From NCBI RefSeq assembly GCF_030519655.1, contig NZ_JAUMIT010000008.1:1-64000 (forward strand): a stretch of DNA of 64,000 bases, read 5' to 3'. The notes under the pieces were generated by a model. That model saw nothing but the letters and a program-made list of their open reading frames with translations, made no database searches and was not told where the DNA came from. This document shows positions 47,111-56,944 of the stretch, in pieces; positions within the stretch are counted from its first letter, which is position 1; each line of letters begins with the position of its first letter. The translations under genes were made by a program, and so were the position numbers. Source of the DNA: Wenyingzhuangia gilva. GTDB taxonomy: Bacteria; Bacteroidota; Bacteroidia; Flavobacteriales; Flavobacteriaceae.

Positions 47111-50100
47111 ATGATTAAAAATATCATGATTAAAATTACTATGAATAACCTTTTTTTGTTTTTTAGTGTGTTTATAATTCAAATAGGGTTTAGTCAAGTT
47201 AGCCCTACATCACTAGCTCAAGGCTTTGATTTGTTTGTGAAAGGAGATGCTGTTTTAAATGGCGGACATTGTGAAGGAACAGGAGCCATAGGAGGAGATG
47301 TAATTTTCAATAACAATTATAGTTTTGCACACAATATAAGTGGAGGATATGTAGATGGAGCTAATGGAGAAGCTACCCAGGTGGGGCTTTATGTTGATGG
47401 TAAAGTTCTTTTTGGTACTGTTGGTGGTGATATTAATATTAACAGCAATACTTTTTTAAAAATAGGTAATGATAGTGGAATATTTATTCATGACATAATG
47501 CCTAATAATCCTTCTCAAAAAATCAATACAAGAATAAATAAAAGTAGTACAAATATAGACACTAATCCTAAAATTATTCTTAATGTAAAGCAATCAGCTT
47601 CTTCTGTTCACAGAGGTGGATTGATTGATTTTGATGATGCTTTTTCAAAGTTTGAGTCTCATGCTGTTCAACTTTCACAAATGACAGCAACAGGAACTAT
47701 AAATATTGCACACGGTACTGGTAAGGTTACTCTTCAAGACGGAGTGAATGTTATCAATACTACAGGTGACGTTCTTAATAGTTTGCAAGCATTACAGTTT
47801 GAAGGAGGGAAACCTTCAAGCACTAAGCCCGTAGTTGTAAATGTTGATGCTTTAGGATCTTTTAGTACAGAAATGTTTAATTTCAATGGTATTGGAGATC
47901 AAGAAGGAGATTTTATTCTATTTAATTTTTACAACACAACTTCATTAGAGTTTACAAATAACGGAAGAACAGTTAAAGGGACAATTTTTGCTCCTAAGGC
48001 TGATTTCACTAAAAATTCATCATCAAATATTGATGGACAAGTTATTGTGAAATCATTTATCATGAGCAACGGTGAATTACATCATCACTTGTTTGAAAAC
48101 AAAATTGTAAAGGAAGAAGTTCCAGCATCAGGAGGTGATGGTGATGATAGTTGCAAAACAGCATATAAAGAAAACGGAGGGGGTTTTTCTACTAGAATAA
48201 ACAAAGTAACTCATAATAGTAACGGAACTTACACAATACAAATAGAAGTTTCTCATGATGGTTGTTCAGGGCCAAGTTGTAAAGAATTAAGTCATTTCTC
48301 AGTTGAAGTAAATAATTCTAATACTTTCTCTGATGTTATTTGGAATTCAGTTTCAGGCAGTGTTTCAGGAAACATTGAGTTGTCTTTAGGAAATAATGAT
48401 CCTTTTGACGGATTTAAATTAGATAATGTAAACGGAATTGGTGGTGGAAAAAAAGGTTCTTTTACCATGACATATACTTTGTCTGCTCTTCAAGATCAAG
48501 ATTTTTTAGCAAAAGCAGGGAATAATTATACTCAGATAGCTTCATTTACTGTTGCAGAATTTGAGAAGGTCTTAGACTGTAGTGGAACATCTGAAAAAGA
48601 TACTGATAATGACGGAGTTCCAGATTCAGTAGACAACTGCGTGAATACACCAAATCCAAATCAGGAAGATGCTGATAATGATGGGATTGGAGATGTCTGT
48701 GATACAGACACAGATGTAAGTGACTGCGTAAGTGAAGACTGTAAAGGACTTTATAAAACGTTTGAATCTTACTTAGTTCGTAAAGGATATGATGATGTGG
48801 TAGATGGAGTTATTAAACCTACTACCGAATTGGCTCTTATTGAAAATTTAGATTTGTCTAATATGAATATGAGAGATTTAAGCGGTATAGAGTATTTAAC
48901 TGGTTTAAGAACTTTATATCTTAATGGTAATGAGCTAACAAATATTGATTTAACGAAAAATATAAATTTAGAGATTTTAAGTGTTAATGATAATCACTTA
49001 TCTGATATAGATGTTTCAACCTTATTAAAGTTAAAAGAATTACATGCAGCAGCTAATGAATTAACTAGTATTGATATAAATAACAATGCTATGTTGACAC
49101 ATCTTGTTTTAAAATATAATAAAATTTCAAACTTAGATGTTAGCGCTAATACATTGTTAACTTTACTAGAAGTTCAGTATAATGCAGGTTTGTTAACAAC
49201 CTTAAAACTAGGAACTAATATTAATTTAAAGTACTTGTATGCACAATACAATAATTTAACAAAAATTGATGTATCAGGTGTGTTGAATTTAGTAGAGCTG
49301 TATTTAAATGATAATAATTTATCAGGAGTTTTAAACTTAGATAACCATAGAAAATTAGAAGTTATTAGCCTTTGTAATAATAATTTAACATTAACAACAG
49401 ATTGTTTAATCACTAGAGATGCTCCAGTAGTGTTTAATACACTAGAAGAGTATTTAGTATCTATTGGTTTAGATGATAAAGTTGATGGTGTAATTCATCC
49501 TACTTCAGAAATAAAAAACCTTAAGAAGTTAGATATTACTGATAAAGGAATTAAGTATGTAACCGGGATTGAGCTATTTACATCTTTAGAAGAGTTTCAT
49601 GCTTCAGGAAATGCATTTTCAACAATTGATCTTTCTAAAAACACTTTAATAAGAGTTTTAGATGTATCAAATAATAAATTGTCGTCACTAGACCTAACAA
49701 ACTTAGGGTTGTTAGAAGAATTGTATGCGGGTAAAAACGCAATTACAAGTATCGATTTAAAATCTAATTTATTGTTGACTAAGTTAGTTTTAAGAGAAAA
49801 CAATCTTATCACTTTAGATCTTACAGAAAACGAAGATTTAATCTTGATTGAAGTAAAAGGGAATGTGTTAGAAGAGTTGATTTTAGGTGAAAAGAAAAAG
49901 TTGACAGAATTATATGCAAAGTCAAATAGATTAAGAAGTATAGATGTTAGTAAGGCTTTAAACCTAGTCGTTTTACATTTACAATATAATTTTTTAGAAG
50001 GTACTCTAGATTTAGATAAAAATAAGTGTTTGTTGAAGTTAAATTTAAGTGATAACTTATTAGAAAAAGTTAAGTTTAAGAATGAGTTTAATAGTCGAGT

Positions 50101-50422
50101 ACCAGATGATGAGTTTAGAATTTTAAATAATCCAAGGCTAAACTGTGTAAAAGTAGATGACGTAATGTTTAGTGTTTCTGAGTGGACTACGTTTGTAGAA
50201 AATTCAGGTGTATTTAGTGCTAGTGACTGTGAAGAAGTAACCTCTAAATCTAAAATTGTTGTTGAAAATAAAAAAATTGTTTTGTCAAAAGAAGTTGATT
50301 TTAAAATATATAAATCATCAGGAGATGTTGAAAAAAACGAAAATCTAGAGGGTATCTATTTTGTTAAAACAATAGACACAAAGACAGGAGAAGTAAGAGT
50401 AGAAAAAGTATTGATATATTAG
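47111..50422 (+). CDS. Large secreted LRR protein with choice-of-anchor A and TSP3-like segments
   Basis: 1103 residues, or 1093 from Met11. Signal peptide [15 protein letters not shown] (residues 14-29). Residues about 33-330 resemble the choice-of-anchor A domain ([40 protein letters not shown]). Residues about 345-485 form a beta-rich domain. Residues 497-535 are Ca2+-binding thrombospondin type 3-like repeats ([27 protein letters not shown]). Residues 549-767 and 776-1002 are two copies of one LRR module, each opening with an EYLV-DGVI-P-T motif. The last 60 residues resemble a T9SS C-terminal sorting domain ([21 protein letters not shown]). Probably anchored on or released from the cell surface. 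Confidence 0.85.
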   Translation: MIKNIMIKITMNNLFLFFSVFIIQIGFSQVSPTSLAQGFDLFVKGDAVLNGGHCEGTGAIGGDVIFNNNYSFAHNISGGYVDGANGEATQVGLYVDGKVLFGTVGGDININSNTFLKIGNDSGIFIHDIMPNNPSQKINTRINKSSTNIDTNPKIILNVKQSASSVHRGGLIDFDDAFSKFESHAVQLSQMTATGTINIAHGTGKVTLQDGVNVINTTGDVLNSLQALQFEGGKPSSTKPVVVNVDALGSFSTEMFNFNGIGDQEGDFILFNFYNTTSLEFTNNGRTVKGTIFAPKADFTKNSSSNIDGQVIVKSFIMSNGELHHHLFENKIVKEEVPASGGDGDDSCKTAYKENGGGFSTRINKVTHNSNGTYTIQIEVSHDGCSGPSCKELSHFSVEVNNSNTFSDVIWNSVSGSVSGNIELSLGNNDPFDGFKLDNVNGIGGGKKGSFTMTYTLSALQDQDFLAKAGNNYTQIASFTVAEFEKVLDCSGTSEKDTDNDGVPDSVDNCVNTPNPNQEDADNDGIGDVCDTDTDVSDCVSEDCKGLYKTFESYLVRKGYDDVVDGVIKPTTELALIENLDLSNMNMRDLSGIEYLTGLRTLYLNGNELTNIDLTKNINLEILSVNDNHLSDIDVSTLLKLKELHAAANELTSIDINNNAMLTHLVLKYNKISNLDVSANTLLTLLEVQYNAGLLTTLKLGTNINLKYLYAQYNNLTKIDVSGVLNLVELYLNDNNLSGVLNLDNHRKLEVISLCNNNLTLTTDCLITRDAPVVFNTLEEYLVSIGLDDKVDGVIHPTSEIKNLKKLDITDKGIKYVTGIELFTSLEEFHASGNAFSTIDLSKNTLIRVLDVSNNKLSSLDLTNLGLLEELYAGKNAITSIDLKSNLLLTKLVLRENNLITLDLTENEDLILIEVKGNVLEELILGEKKKLTELYAKSNRLRSIDVSKALNLVVLHLQYNFLEGTLDLDKNKCLLKLNLSDNLLEKVKFKNEFNSRVPDDEFRILNNPRLNCVKVDDVMFSVSEWTTFVENSGVFSASDCEEVTSKSKIVVENKKIVLSKEVDFKIYKSSGDVEKNENLEGIYFVKTIDTKTGEVRVEKVLIY

Positions 50423-50450
50423 TAAATAATTTTAGATAGTACAAAACATA

Positions 50451-50492
50451 AAAAAAAGGGTTCAAAATATTAATTATTTTGAACCCTTTTTT
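50451..50492. terminator. Bidirectional terminator between the LRR gene and queA
   Basis: GGGTTCAAAATA (50458-50469) and TATTTTGAACCC pair as an extended stem flanked by A and T runs; it serves the plus-strand LRR gene and the minus-strand queA. Confidence 0.88.
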
Positions 50493-50510
50493 ATGTTCTT
50501 ATTAAGTTGA

Positions 50511-51560
50511 TTAGATAATCAACATTGCATCTCCGTAAGTACTAAATTTGTATCCTTCTTTAATCGCTTCTTTATAAGCTTTCATTAAGAAATCATAACC
50601 AGCAAAAGCGGCTACCTGCATCATTAAGGTTGATTTAGAAGGGTGAAAGTTGGTAATCATTGCATTGGCAATGCTAAAATCGTAAGGAGGGAAAATAAAT
50701 TTATTGGTCCATCCATCATAAGGATTTAATCTTCCATTTGATGAAACAGTAGATTCAATAGCACGCATTACAGTAGTACCTACAGCACAAACTCTGCGTT
50801 TTTTATCGATAGCATTATTTACTTCTTCACAAGTTTTTTCTGAAACCATCATTTGTTCAGAATCCATTTTGTGTTTAGATAAATCTTCAACTTCAACAGG
50901 ATTAAAAGTTCCTAAACCAATATGTAAAGTGATTTCAGAAAAATCTACTCCTTTAATTTCTAAACGTTTCATTAAATGTTTAGAAAAATGCAATCCAGCC
51001 GTTGGAGCTGCAACAGCACCTTCTTCTTTTGCGTAAATAGTTTGGAAACGCTCAGCATCTTGTTCTTCAACATCTCTTTCTAAATGTTTAGGGATTGGTG
51101 TTTCTCCTAAATCTTCTAATTTTTGTCTGAATTCTTCGTAAGACCCATCATATAAAAAACGTAAAGTACGTCCTCTAGAAGTGGTGTTGTCAATTACTTC
51201 TGCTACTAATGAGTCATCTTCACCAAAAAATAATTTGTTCCCAATTCTAATTTTACGAGCAGGATCTACCAAAACATCCCATAAACGGTTTTCAGCATTT
51301 AATTCACGTAATAAGAAAACTTCAATTCTAGCACCAGTTTTTTCTTTGTTCCCGTACATACGAGCTGGAAAAACTTTGGTGTTGTTTAAAATCATCAAAT
51401 CACCATCATCAAAGTAGTCAATAACATCTTTAAATTGTTTGTGTTCTATGGTTTGTTCTTTTCTGTTCAAGACCATTAAACGAGATTCATCTCTGTACTC
51501 CGCTGGATACTTAGCGATAAGTTCATCAGGTAAATCAAAATGAAATGCAGATAACTTCAT
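50511..51560 (-). CDS. queA: S-adenosylmethionine:tRNA ribosyltransferase-isomerase
   Basis: 349 residues. It converts preQ1 in tRNA to epoxyqueuosine using the ribosyl part of SAM. N-terminus [16 protein letters not shown], then [49 protein letters not shown] and [17 protein letters not shown] are characteristic. It is a single gene with a good promoter. Confidence 0.96.
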   Translation of the reverse strand: MKLSAFHFDLPDELIAKYPAEYRDESRLMVLNRKEQTIEHKQFKDVIDYFDDGDLMILNNTKVFPARMYGNKEKTGARIEVFLLRELNAENRLWDVLVDPARKIRIGNKLFFGEDDSLVAEVIDNTTSRGRTLRFLYDGSYEEFRQKLEDLGETPIPKHLERDVEEQDAERFQTIYAKEEGAVAAPTAGLHFSKHLMKRLEIKGVDFSEITLHIGLGTFNPVEVEDLSKHKMDSEQMMVSEKTCEEVNNAIDKKRRVCAVGTTVMRAIESTVSSNGRLNPYDGWTNKFIFPPYDFSIANAMITNFHPSKSTLMMQVAAFAGYDFLMKAYKEAIKEGYKFSTYGDAMLII

Positions 51561-51586
51561 GTATATGTTGTTTTTAGATAAGGCTG

Positions 51587-51618
51587 CAAATATACAATCC
51601 TGAGATAGGCGTTGTCAA
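51587..51618 (-). promoter_or_regulatory. queA promoter
   Basis: Minus strand TTG (51618-51616), 21 bases, then TATATTTG (51594-51587). A -7 box in full agreement with TAnnTTTG, 26 bases upstream of the queA start. Confidence 0.75.
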
Positions 51619-51659
51619 GCATATTGAGGTTTATTTTTTATTTTACAGTAAAGAGCAAC

Positions 51660-51805
51660 GAGTATTAAGTACTGAGAACGAGTGTTTATATGGTGCTATA
51701 GCTGTTTTTAAATTTTTTATTTTTAAACAAAACGCTCATAAATTCATTGAATTTATGAGCGTTTATAAAACTATAGACTGAATACTCAGTACTTTGGTAC
51801 TTTTA
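51660..51805. repeat. AGTATTAAGTACTGAG-type repeats flanking a hairpin
   Basis: GAGTATTAAGTACTGAGAACGAG near 51669 and TACTCAGTACTTTGGTAC near 51783 are related inverted copies of the element also seen at 39063-39137. Between them lies a perfect hairpin, so this 246-bp gap after aroA looks built from repeats. Confidence 0.6.
51730..51764 (-). terminator. Hairpin after aroA
   Basis: AAACGCTCATAAATTC (51730-51745) pairs perfectly with GAATTTATGAGCGTTT (51749-51764) around ATT. On the minus strand it is followed by TTGTTTAAAAAT, a weak U tract. Likely transcript end for the mazG-like to aroA operon. Confidence 0.7.
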
Positions 51806-51806
51806 G

Positions 51807-53036
51807 TTACTGAAATATTTCAAAATCATCCCAAAAACTAGGATAAGATTTAGAAACGACTCCCGCATCATCAATATTAATGTTTGTTTTTAATAATAAT
51901 GGAGCAAAAGCCATGGCCATTCGGTGATCGTTATAAGTGGAAATGTGTACGTCACTATTTATGGTTCCGTTAAAAGCTTTTACTGTTAAAGTTTCATCTG
52001 TATATTCAATAGTGGCTCCAAGTTTTGATAACTCGTTGTACAGCGCAATAATTCTATCGGTTTCTTTAATTTTTAAAGTATGTAAACCTGTCATGTGACA
52101 CTCTACTCCCAATCCAAAAGCAGTTACGGCAATGGTTTGAGCAATGTCTGGAGCTTGTACCAAATCAAATTCAACACGTTTTGGTAAAGTGAAGTTTTTA
52201 ACTTTTTCTAAAGTGATGGTATGTCCTTTAAAACTGGTATTTACTCCAAATTCTTTATAAATTTCTTGTAATACAGAATCTCCCTGTAAACTGTTTTCTT
52301 TATATGATGAAATGTCAAGTTTTCCGTTTTCTGATAACGCAACCAATCCGTAAGAATAAGAAGCAGAACTCCAATCAGACTCAACTGTAAACTCTGTATT
52401 TTTAATTGTTTGAGTTGGTTGAACCGTAATAAATTGTCCTTCAAAATTGGTAGATACCCCTAAATCATTCAGTAAACTTAAAGTCATTTGAATATAAGGG
52501 ATAGAAGTAATTTTTCCTTCAAATTCGATGGTTAGTCCATCAGGTAGAGTAGGAGCAATCAATAATAAAGATGAAATGTATTGACTACTTACACTACCAT
52601 CAATTTTAACTTTGTTAGCTGTTAAAGTAGTTCCTGTAATTTTTAAAGGAGGAAATCCATCATTTTTAACATATTCAATATTTGCTCCCAAAGAACGCAA
52701 AGCATCTACTAAAATTTTAATAGGACGTTCTTGCATTCTTGCAGATCCTGTTAAAATAATTTCTGAGTTTGGTTTTACTGCAAAATAGCTGGTTAAAAAA
52801 CGCATGCTAGTTCCTGCGTGTCCAATGTTGATTTCTTTTTCTTTTGATTTTAATGCGTTTTGCATCAAATTAGTGTCATCAGAATTAGATAAATTACTAA
52901 TGTTGATACTTGGGTATAAGGCTTGTAAAATTAACAAACGATTACTTTCACTTTTAGAACCGGTAATTTGAAAAGCATCGTTTACCGTTCCATTATATTT
53001 TTTAAGGAATTTTGTTCCTATATCTGCATGTGCCAT
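51807..53036 (-). CDS. aroA: 3-phosphoshikimate 1-carboxyvinyltransferase (EPSP synthase)
   Basis: 409 residues. It makes EPSP in the shikimate pathway. ITGSKSESNRLLILQALYP near 23 (PEP/shikimate site), INIGHAGTSMRFLTSYFA near 69, SARMQERPIKILVDALRSLGA, SVSSQYISSLLL and VKETDRI-like LKIKETDRIIALYNEL near 325. It overlaps the upstream small membrane-protein gene by one base. Confidence 0.95.
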   Translation of the reverse strand: MAHADIGTKFLKKYNGTVNDAFQITGSKSESNRLLILQALYPSINISNLSNSDDTNLMQNALKSKEKEINIGHAGTSMRFLTSYFAVKPNSEIILTGSARMQERPIKILVDALRSLGANIEYVKNDGFPPLKITGTTLTANKVKIDGSVSSQYISSLLLIAPTLPDGLTIEFEGKITSIPYIQMTLSLLNDLGVSTNFEGQFITVQPTQTIKNTEFTVESDWSSASYSYGLVALSENGKLDISSYKENSLQGDSVLQEIYKEFGVNTSFKGHTITLEKVKNFTLPKRVEFDLVQAPDIAQTIAVTAFGLGVECHMTGLHTLKIKETDRIIALYNELSKLGATIEYTDETLTVKAFNGTINSDVHISTYNDHRMAMAFAPLLLKTNINIDDAGVVSKSYPSFWDDFEIFQ

Positions 53037-53296
53037 TATATAATATTTTTAGCCTTACTTTTAGTTAAAAAAGCCATTACAAATCCATAACCAATAATAA
53101 TTGCAACTCTTGTTGCTACAAAAGGAATCCAAGTATCATCTTCAAAACTTTCTGAAATAGCATTTAAGTTTCCGTTTTTAAACAATTCTGCTGCTGTAAA
53201 AACAATGGCTAAAATAAATCCGAAAGAAATCATGAATCTAATAGCTAATTTCCACAAAGGTGTACTTGCTATTTTTTTTACTTTTTGATTGGCCAT
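53036..53296 (-). CDS. Small two-helix membrane protein of unknown function
   Basis: 86 residues. Two predicted membrane helices, about 16-38 (LAIRFMISFGFILAIVFTAAE) and about 58-78 (FVATRVAIIIGYGFVMAFL), with a short polar loop between. No motif known to me. Its start and stop each share one base with the adjacent MazG-like and aroA genes, so it is translated as part of that operon. Confidence 0.75.
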   Translation of the reverse strand: MANQKVKKIASTPLWKLAIRFMISFGFILAIVFTAAELFKNGNLNAISESFEDDTWIPFVATRVAIIIGYGFVMAFLTKSKAKNII

Positions 53297-53622
53297 TATT
53301 GTAGTTTTTTATTGTTATGATGACGATCGTGATCACGTTTTGTTTTTAAATCTAATTTGGCATCAAAAGCAGCTTGTAAATCTACTCCCGTTTGATTTGC
53401 CAAACACAAAAGCACAAATAAAACATCAGATAATTCTTCTCCTAAATCTTTGTTTTTATCACTTTCTTTTTCTGATTGTTCTCCGTAACGACGAGCAATA
53501 ATTCTGGCAACTTCTCCAACTTCTTCAGTTAATTGAGCCATGTTGGTTAGTTCGTTAAAATAACGAACTCCATGTTCTTTTATCCATTTGTCAACATCAA
53601 GTTGTGCGTTTTTAATATCCAT
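53296..53622 (-). CDS. MazG-like nucleotide pyrophosphohydrolase
   Basis: 108 residues, one domain, all helical. The metal-binding pattern EExxE-x-ExxD is in LTEEVGEVARIIARRY (near 29) and LGEELSDVLFVLLCLA (near 65). Family members hydrolyse non-canonical or damaged NTPs to NMP and pyrophosphate. First gene of a three-gene overlapping operon with the membrane protein and aroA. A His/Lys-rich tail follows the domain. Confidence 0.85.
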   Translation of the reverse strand: MDIKNAQLDVDKWIKEHGVRYFNELTNMAQLTEEVGEVARIIARRYGEQSEKESDKNKDLGEELSDVLFVLLCLANQTGVDLQAAFDAKLDLKTKRDHDRHHNNKKLQ

Positions 53623-53667
53623 TTTTGATGGTTTAATTTAAGATGACCCTTTGGGGTTAAAACGGCT

Positions 53668-53675
53668 CAAAGATA
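53668..53675 (-). promoter_or_regulatory. Promoter -7 box of the mazG-like operon
   Basis: TATCTTTG on the minus strand fits TAnnTTTG, 45 bases before the ATG at 53622. The -33 element is not clear. Confidence 0.45.
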
Positions 53676-53717
53676 AGGGTTTGTTCATCAAGTTAAAAAG
53701 ATAAAAGTTGGAAAGTG

Positions 53718-54365
53718 TTAAAGCTTCTTTTTTGTTAAAATATCTAAAAATTCTTGTCTTGGAATTTCGTAGGCTCCTAAACTTTCTAAATGCTCATTAT
53801 GTACTTGGCAATCTAACAGATCATAGTTGTTTTCAACTAAATAATTATTTAACCAAGCAAAAGCAATTTTAGAGGCGTTACTTACTTTGCTAAACATGCT
53901 TTCCCCACAAAAAACATGTTGTTGATCTATGCCGTACAAACCACCAACTAATTCGTTGTTATGCCAAACCTCTACTGATTTTGCAATCCCCAATTCGTGA
54001 AGATTAATATAAGCTTGTTGCATGTCATCGGTAATCCAAGTACCTAAGCCATCATATCTATTAATGGTTTTACAGTTGTGAATTACTTCTTTAAAATGCT
54101 GATTAAAAGTAACCGTAAAAATATTTTTTTTGATGATTTGTTTTAAACTTTTTGATGGTTTGTAATGTCTAGGGTCTAAAACCATTCGCCATGCCGGACT
54201 GTACCAAATTATTGGTTCTCCATCGCAATACCAAGGGAAAATTCCTTTTTGGTAAGCGACCAATAAACGCTTTGTAGATAAATCTCCGCCAATGGCAAGA
54301 ATATCATCTTCGTTCGCAAGATTAGGATGTGGAAATTCTATAGAATTTTGGTCTAATAAATACAT
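53718..54365 (-). CDS. aat: Leucyl/phenylalanyl-tRNA-protein transferase
   Basis: 215 residues from the ATG of MYLLDQNSIEFPHP; the longer frame would use a TTG. It adds Leu or Phe to proteins with N-terminal Arg or Lys, marking them for ClpAP via the N-end rule. Signature blocks: GGDLSTKRLLVAYQKGIFPWY near 24, PIIWYSPAWRMVLDP, DGLGTWITDDMQQAYINLHELG, VGGLYGIDQQHVFCGESMFS. Confidence 0.95.
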   Translation of the reverse strand: MYLLDQNSIEFPHPNLANEDDILAIGGDLSTKRLLVAYQKGIFPWYCDGEPIIWYSPAWRMVLDPRHYKPSKSLKQIIKKNIFTVTFNQHFKEVIHNCKTINRYDGLGTWITDDMQQAYINLHELGIAKSVEVWHNNELVGGLYGIDQQHVFCGESMFSKVSNASKIAFAWLNNYLVENNYDLLDCQVHNEHLESLGAYEIPRQEFLDILTKKKL

Positions 54366-54394
54366 TTGGTTACATTTCAAATAGGTTTAATACA

Positions 54395-54425
54395 AAAACG
54401 CTTTCAATTTTATTGAAAGCGTTTT
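54395..54425 (-). terminator. Intrinsic terminator of the DUF3127 gene
   Basis: AAAACGCTTTCAAT pairs perfectly with ATTGAAAGCGTTTT around TTT (54396-54425), just downstream of the DUF3127 stop. T runs in both orientations. Confidence 0.85.
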
Positions 54426-54447
54426 AAATATTGTTGAGATGATTTTC

Positions 54448-54810
54448 TTAGAAAGGTAAATCGTCTGGTTCTTCATTTTGAGCAATAGAAGTCGTTTCAA
54501 AAGTTGCAGGTGCTTCTCCTCCTTGAGCAGCTGGTGCAGTCGCTTCAATTCTCCAACCTGTAATAGAGTTAAAGTATTTCGCTTCTCCTTGTGGGTTGAT
54601 CCACTCGCGACCTCTAAGGTTAATAGAAATAGTTACATCTTGTCCTACTTTGTAAGCATCTAAAATATCTACTTTATCCTGTACAAACTCAATCATTAAC
54701 ATTTGTGGATACTGTTCATCGGTAGTAATAACTACTTCTCTTTTTCTAAATCCGCTAGCTCCAAATGTTTGCGTGTCGTTAATTAATTTAATTTTTCCTG
54801 ATACTTGCAT
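54448..54810 (-). CDS. DUF3127 domain protein (OB-fold-like)
   Basis: 120 residues from MQVSGKIKLINDTQ; an ATG nine bases earlier is also possible. The core, TFGASGFRKREVVITTDE then MLMIEFVQDKVDILDAYKVG and VTISINLRGREWINPQGEAKY, is the DUF3127 pattern, common in Bacteroidota. The fold is an OB-like small barrel and the acidic tail EEPDDLPF resembles the SSB C-terminal tip, which recruits repair proteins. DNA binding is inferred only. A candidate -7 box TATTTTTG is at 54835-54842. Confidence 0.8.
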   Translation of the reverse strand: MQVSGKIKLINDTQTFGASGFRKREVVITTDEQYPQMLMIEFVQDKVDILDAYKVGQDVTISINLRGREWINPQGEAKYFNSITGWRIEATAPAAQGGEAPATFETTSIAQNEEPDDLPF

Positions 54811-54893
54811 GTTCTTCATTTATTTATTGAAAATCAAAAATAAATAGATTGTTAAGAAACTAGAATAGAAACTGTTTAAACTTATTAACAAAT

Positions 54894-55922
54894 CTAAATA
54901 ATTGTTGATAAAACTTTATAAATGATGGATTTAGGAGTGATGGTTTTCATTACATCTTCGTAGCCAGGAATTATTTTGTTTCCATAAACGGATGTTGGTA
55001 GTAAAGGAAATTTTGTTCTGTCTGCTGTGATACAATTTTCTTCTTGATGAAAAGGAGCAAATCCTGCATAAGGATGTGTAGCTCCCCAAATGGTAATGGT
55101 TGGTACTCCGTACAAAGCAGAAAAATGTCCGTTACCACTATCCATGCTTATCATCAAAGATAAGTTGCTAATAATGGCAAGTTCTTGTTTTAATTTTATT
55201 TTTCCGGCCACAGAAAAAGTGTTGCTGTATTTTTGGGTGATGTTGTTTAAAGCTTCAATTTCTTCTTGTCCACCACCAAATAATAAAATTTTATGTTGTT
55301 TGCTCAAATTCTCAATCACTTCTTCCATCTGTTCTATAGGATATTTTTTTCCTTCATGAGCTGCAAAAGGAGCAATTCCAATTATTTTCTCATCGGGTTG
55401 ATAATTGAATAAAGCTTTTAAATCATCTGTTAGAATCTCTTTGTTTTTTAACGATGGTTTTTCTAAATCTACAGAATAACCTAATAACGCAAAAACATCT
55501 GCATATCGTTGATGGGTACTGGTTAAAGGTTTGAAAACTTTATTTTTTAAAGAAGTTAAAGCTTTTTTTTCTGCTCTACCTTTGTTGATAAATGCTACTT
55601 TGGTTCCGTCTAGTTTAAATAAAGTTCTTAAAAGTTTAGAACGTAATACATTGTGTAAATCTGCTACTGCATCAAAATTTAAGGACTTTAATTCTTTGTA
55701 AAGTTTGTAAATTCCTTTAAATCCTCGGTGTTTTCCTTTTACATCGGCTGTAAAAAAAGTTACTTGTTCAATATCATCAAAAAGAGGTTTTAAAAATCCT
55801 TTAGAAACTAGAGTAATTTTAATATTTGGGTGTTGAGCAATTAGGGTTTTAATCACGGGTACCGTCATAGCAACATCTCCCATGGCAGACATCCTAATGA
55901 CTAAAATATGTTTTTGATCCAT
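54894..55922 (-). CDS. Glycosyltransferase family 9 (heptosyltransferase-like)
   Basis: 342 residues, GT-B fold. N-terminal HILVIRMSAMGDVAMTVPVI is the GT9 opening; the C-terminal half has IIGIAPFAAHEGKKYPIEQM near 195, and the donor site SLMISMDSGNGHFSALYGVPTITIWG near 255. Family members add heptose or related sugars to lipopolysaccharide core on the cytoplasmic face. Isolated, so substrate is not defined by context. Confidence 0.85.
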   Translation of the reverse strand: MDQKHILVIRMSAMGDVAMTVPVIKTLIAQHPNIKITLVSKGFLKPLFDDIEQVTFFTADVKGKHRGFKGIYKLYKELKSLNFDAVADLHNVLRSKLLRTLFKLDGTKVAFINKGRAEKKALTSLKNKVFKPLTSTHQRYADVFALLGYSVDLEKPSLKNKEILTDDLKALFNYQPDEKIIGIAPFAAHEGKKYPIEQMEEVIENLSKQHKILLFGGGQEEIEALNNITQKYSNTFSVAGKIKLKQELAIISNLSLMISMDSGNGHFSALYGVPTITIWGATHPYAGFAPFHQEENCITADRTKFPLLPTSVYGNKIIPGYEDVMKTITPKSIIYKVLSTII

Positions 55923-55966
55923 AGCGTAAAAGGTAACTTTTGGTGGAAGATAGTAAATTAATTTTT

Positions 55967-56893
55967 TTATAAAATCAGTAAGGTCATTCCGACGTCAATT
56001 TTGTCAGAAGTTAAATTGTTGATTTCTTTAATACTATTCACCGTGGTGTTGTGGTTTTTAGCAATTAGGGATAAAGAATCTCCTCTTTTTACAATGTAAG
56101 ATAATGGAATATCATCTATAATTTTAGTCGCTATTTTTAACACCATTCCTACTTTAAGTTTGTCAGAAGTTAATTGATTGGTTGTTTTAATTTCTGAAAC
56201 TGTTTTGTTGTAATGTTGGGCAATATTGTAAAGGTTATCGCCTTTTTTTACAATGTATGTGATTTCTGGTTTAACAGCATTTTGCTCATTGTTTAAAATA
56301 CTATCATTAAATACAATAGGAGCCAAAACAGCATTTTTGTCAAAAAACTTAATATTAGTAGATTCTTCAATAATTCTAGTACCACTCACATAAGCTTTTT
56401 TCCAATATTTTTCTGAGACAGAAGAGATGATCACACCTTCAGAAGAGGAATGAATAAACTGAACATCATCCATGGTTCTATCAACCACAATTCCAACATG
56501 ACTTACTCTATTTAGCCCCATGGTTCTAAAAAAGATGAGATCTCCTTTGGATAGGTTTTCAAAGCTAATTTGTTTGCCTACTTTAGATTGTTGAAAAGAA
56601 CTTCTAGGAAGAATGATGTTGTTTTCTTTAAAAGTAGTGAGCACAAAACCAGAACAATCCATACCGTAGATGTCTGTACCTCCTGGTCTATAGTTTACAC
56701 CTTTATATTTTAAGGCTGTTTGAATAATTTTATCTGCAATTTTTTCATTCTTATATATGGCACCTACCTCAGAGGTTACATTTTTTGTTTCCTCATGAAT
56801 CCCTTTTTTTCCTTGGATGTAATAAATAGAATCACAAGAGAATAAGAGTAAAAATGTAGGCCCTAAAAAAAAGGATAAATTATTTTTTTTCAT
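55967..56893 (-). CDS. NlpC/P60 peptidase lipoprotein with two LysM domains
   Basis: 308 residues. Signal peptide ending LLLFSC, so probably a lipoprotein. The NlpC/P60 domain (about 60-180) carries the catalytic Cys in YGMDCSGFVLTTF and the His in RVSHVGIVVD. Two LysM domains follow, ITYIVKKGDNLYNIAQHYNK near 210 and YIVKRGDSLSLIAKNHN near 266, which bind peptidoglycan. It cuts D-Glu to diamino acid links in wall peptides. Catalytic domain first, LysM last. Confidence 0.92.
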   Translation of the reverse strand: MKKNNLSFFLGPTFLLLFSCDSIYYIQGKKGIHEETKNVTSEVGAIYKNEKIADKIIQTALKYKGVNYRPGGTDIYGMDCSGFVLTTFKENNIILPRSSFQQSKVGKQISFENLSKGDLIFFRTMGLNRVSHVGIVVDRTMDDVQFIHSSSEGVIISSVSEKYWKKAYVSGTRIIEESTNIKFFDKNAVLAPIVFNDSILNNEQNAVKPEITYIVKKGDNLYNIAQHYNKTVSEIKTTNQLTSDKLKVGMVLKIATKIIDDIPLSYIVKRGDSLSLIAKNHNTTVNSIKEINNLTSDKIDVGMTLLIL

Positions 56894-56944
56894 GACTGCT
56901 AAAATAGATATTCTACGGATATTTGATAGATAAAAAATGATGTA

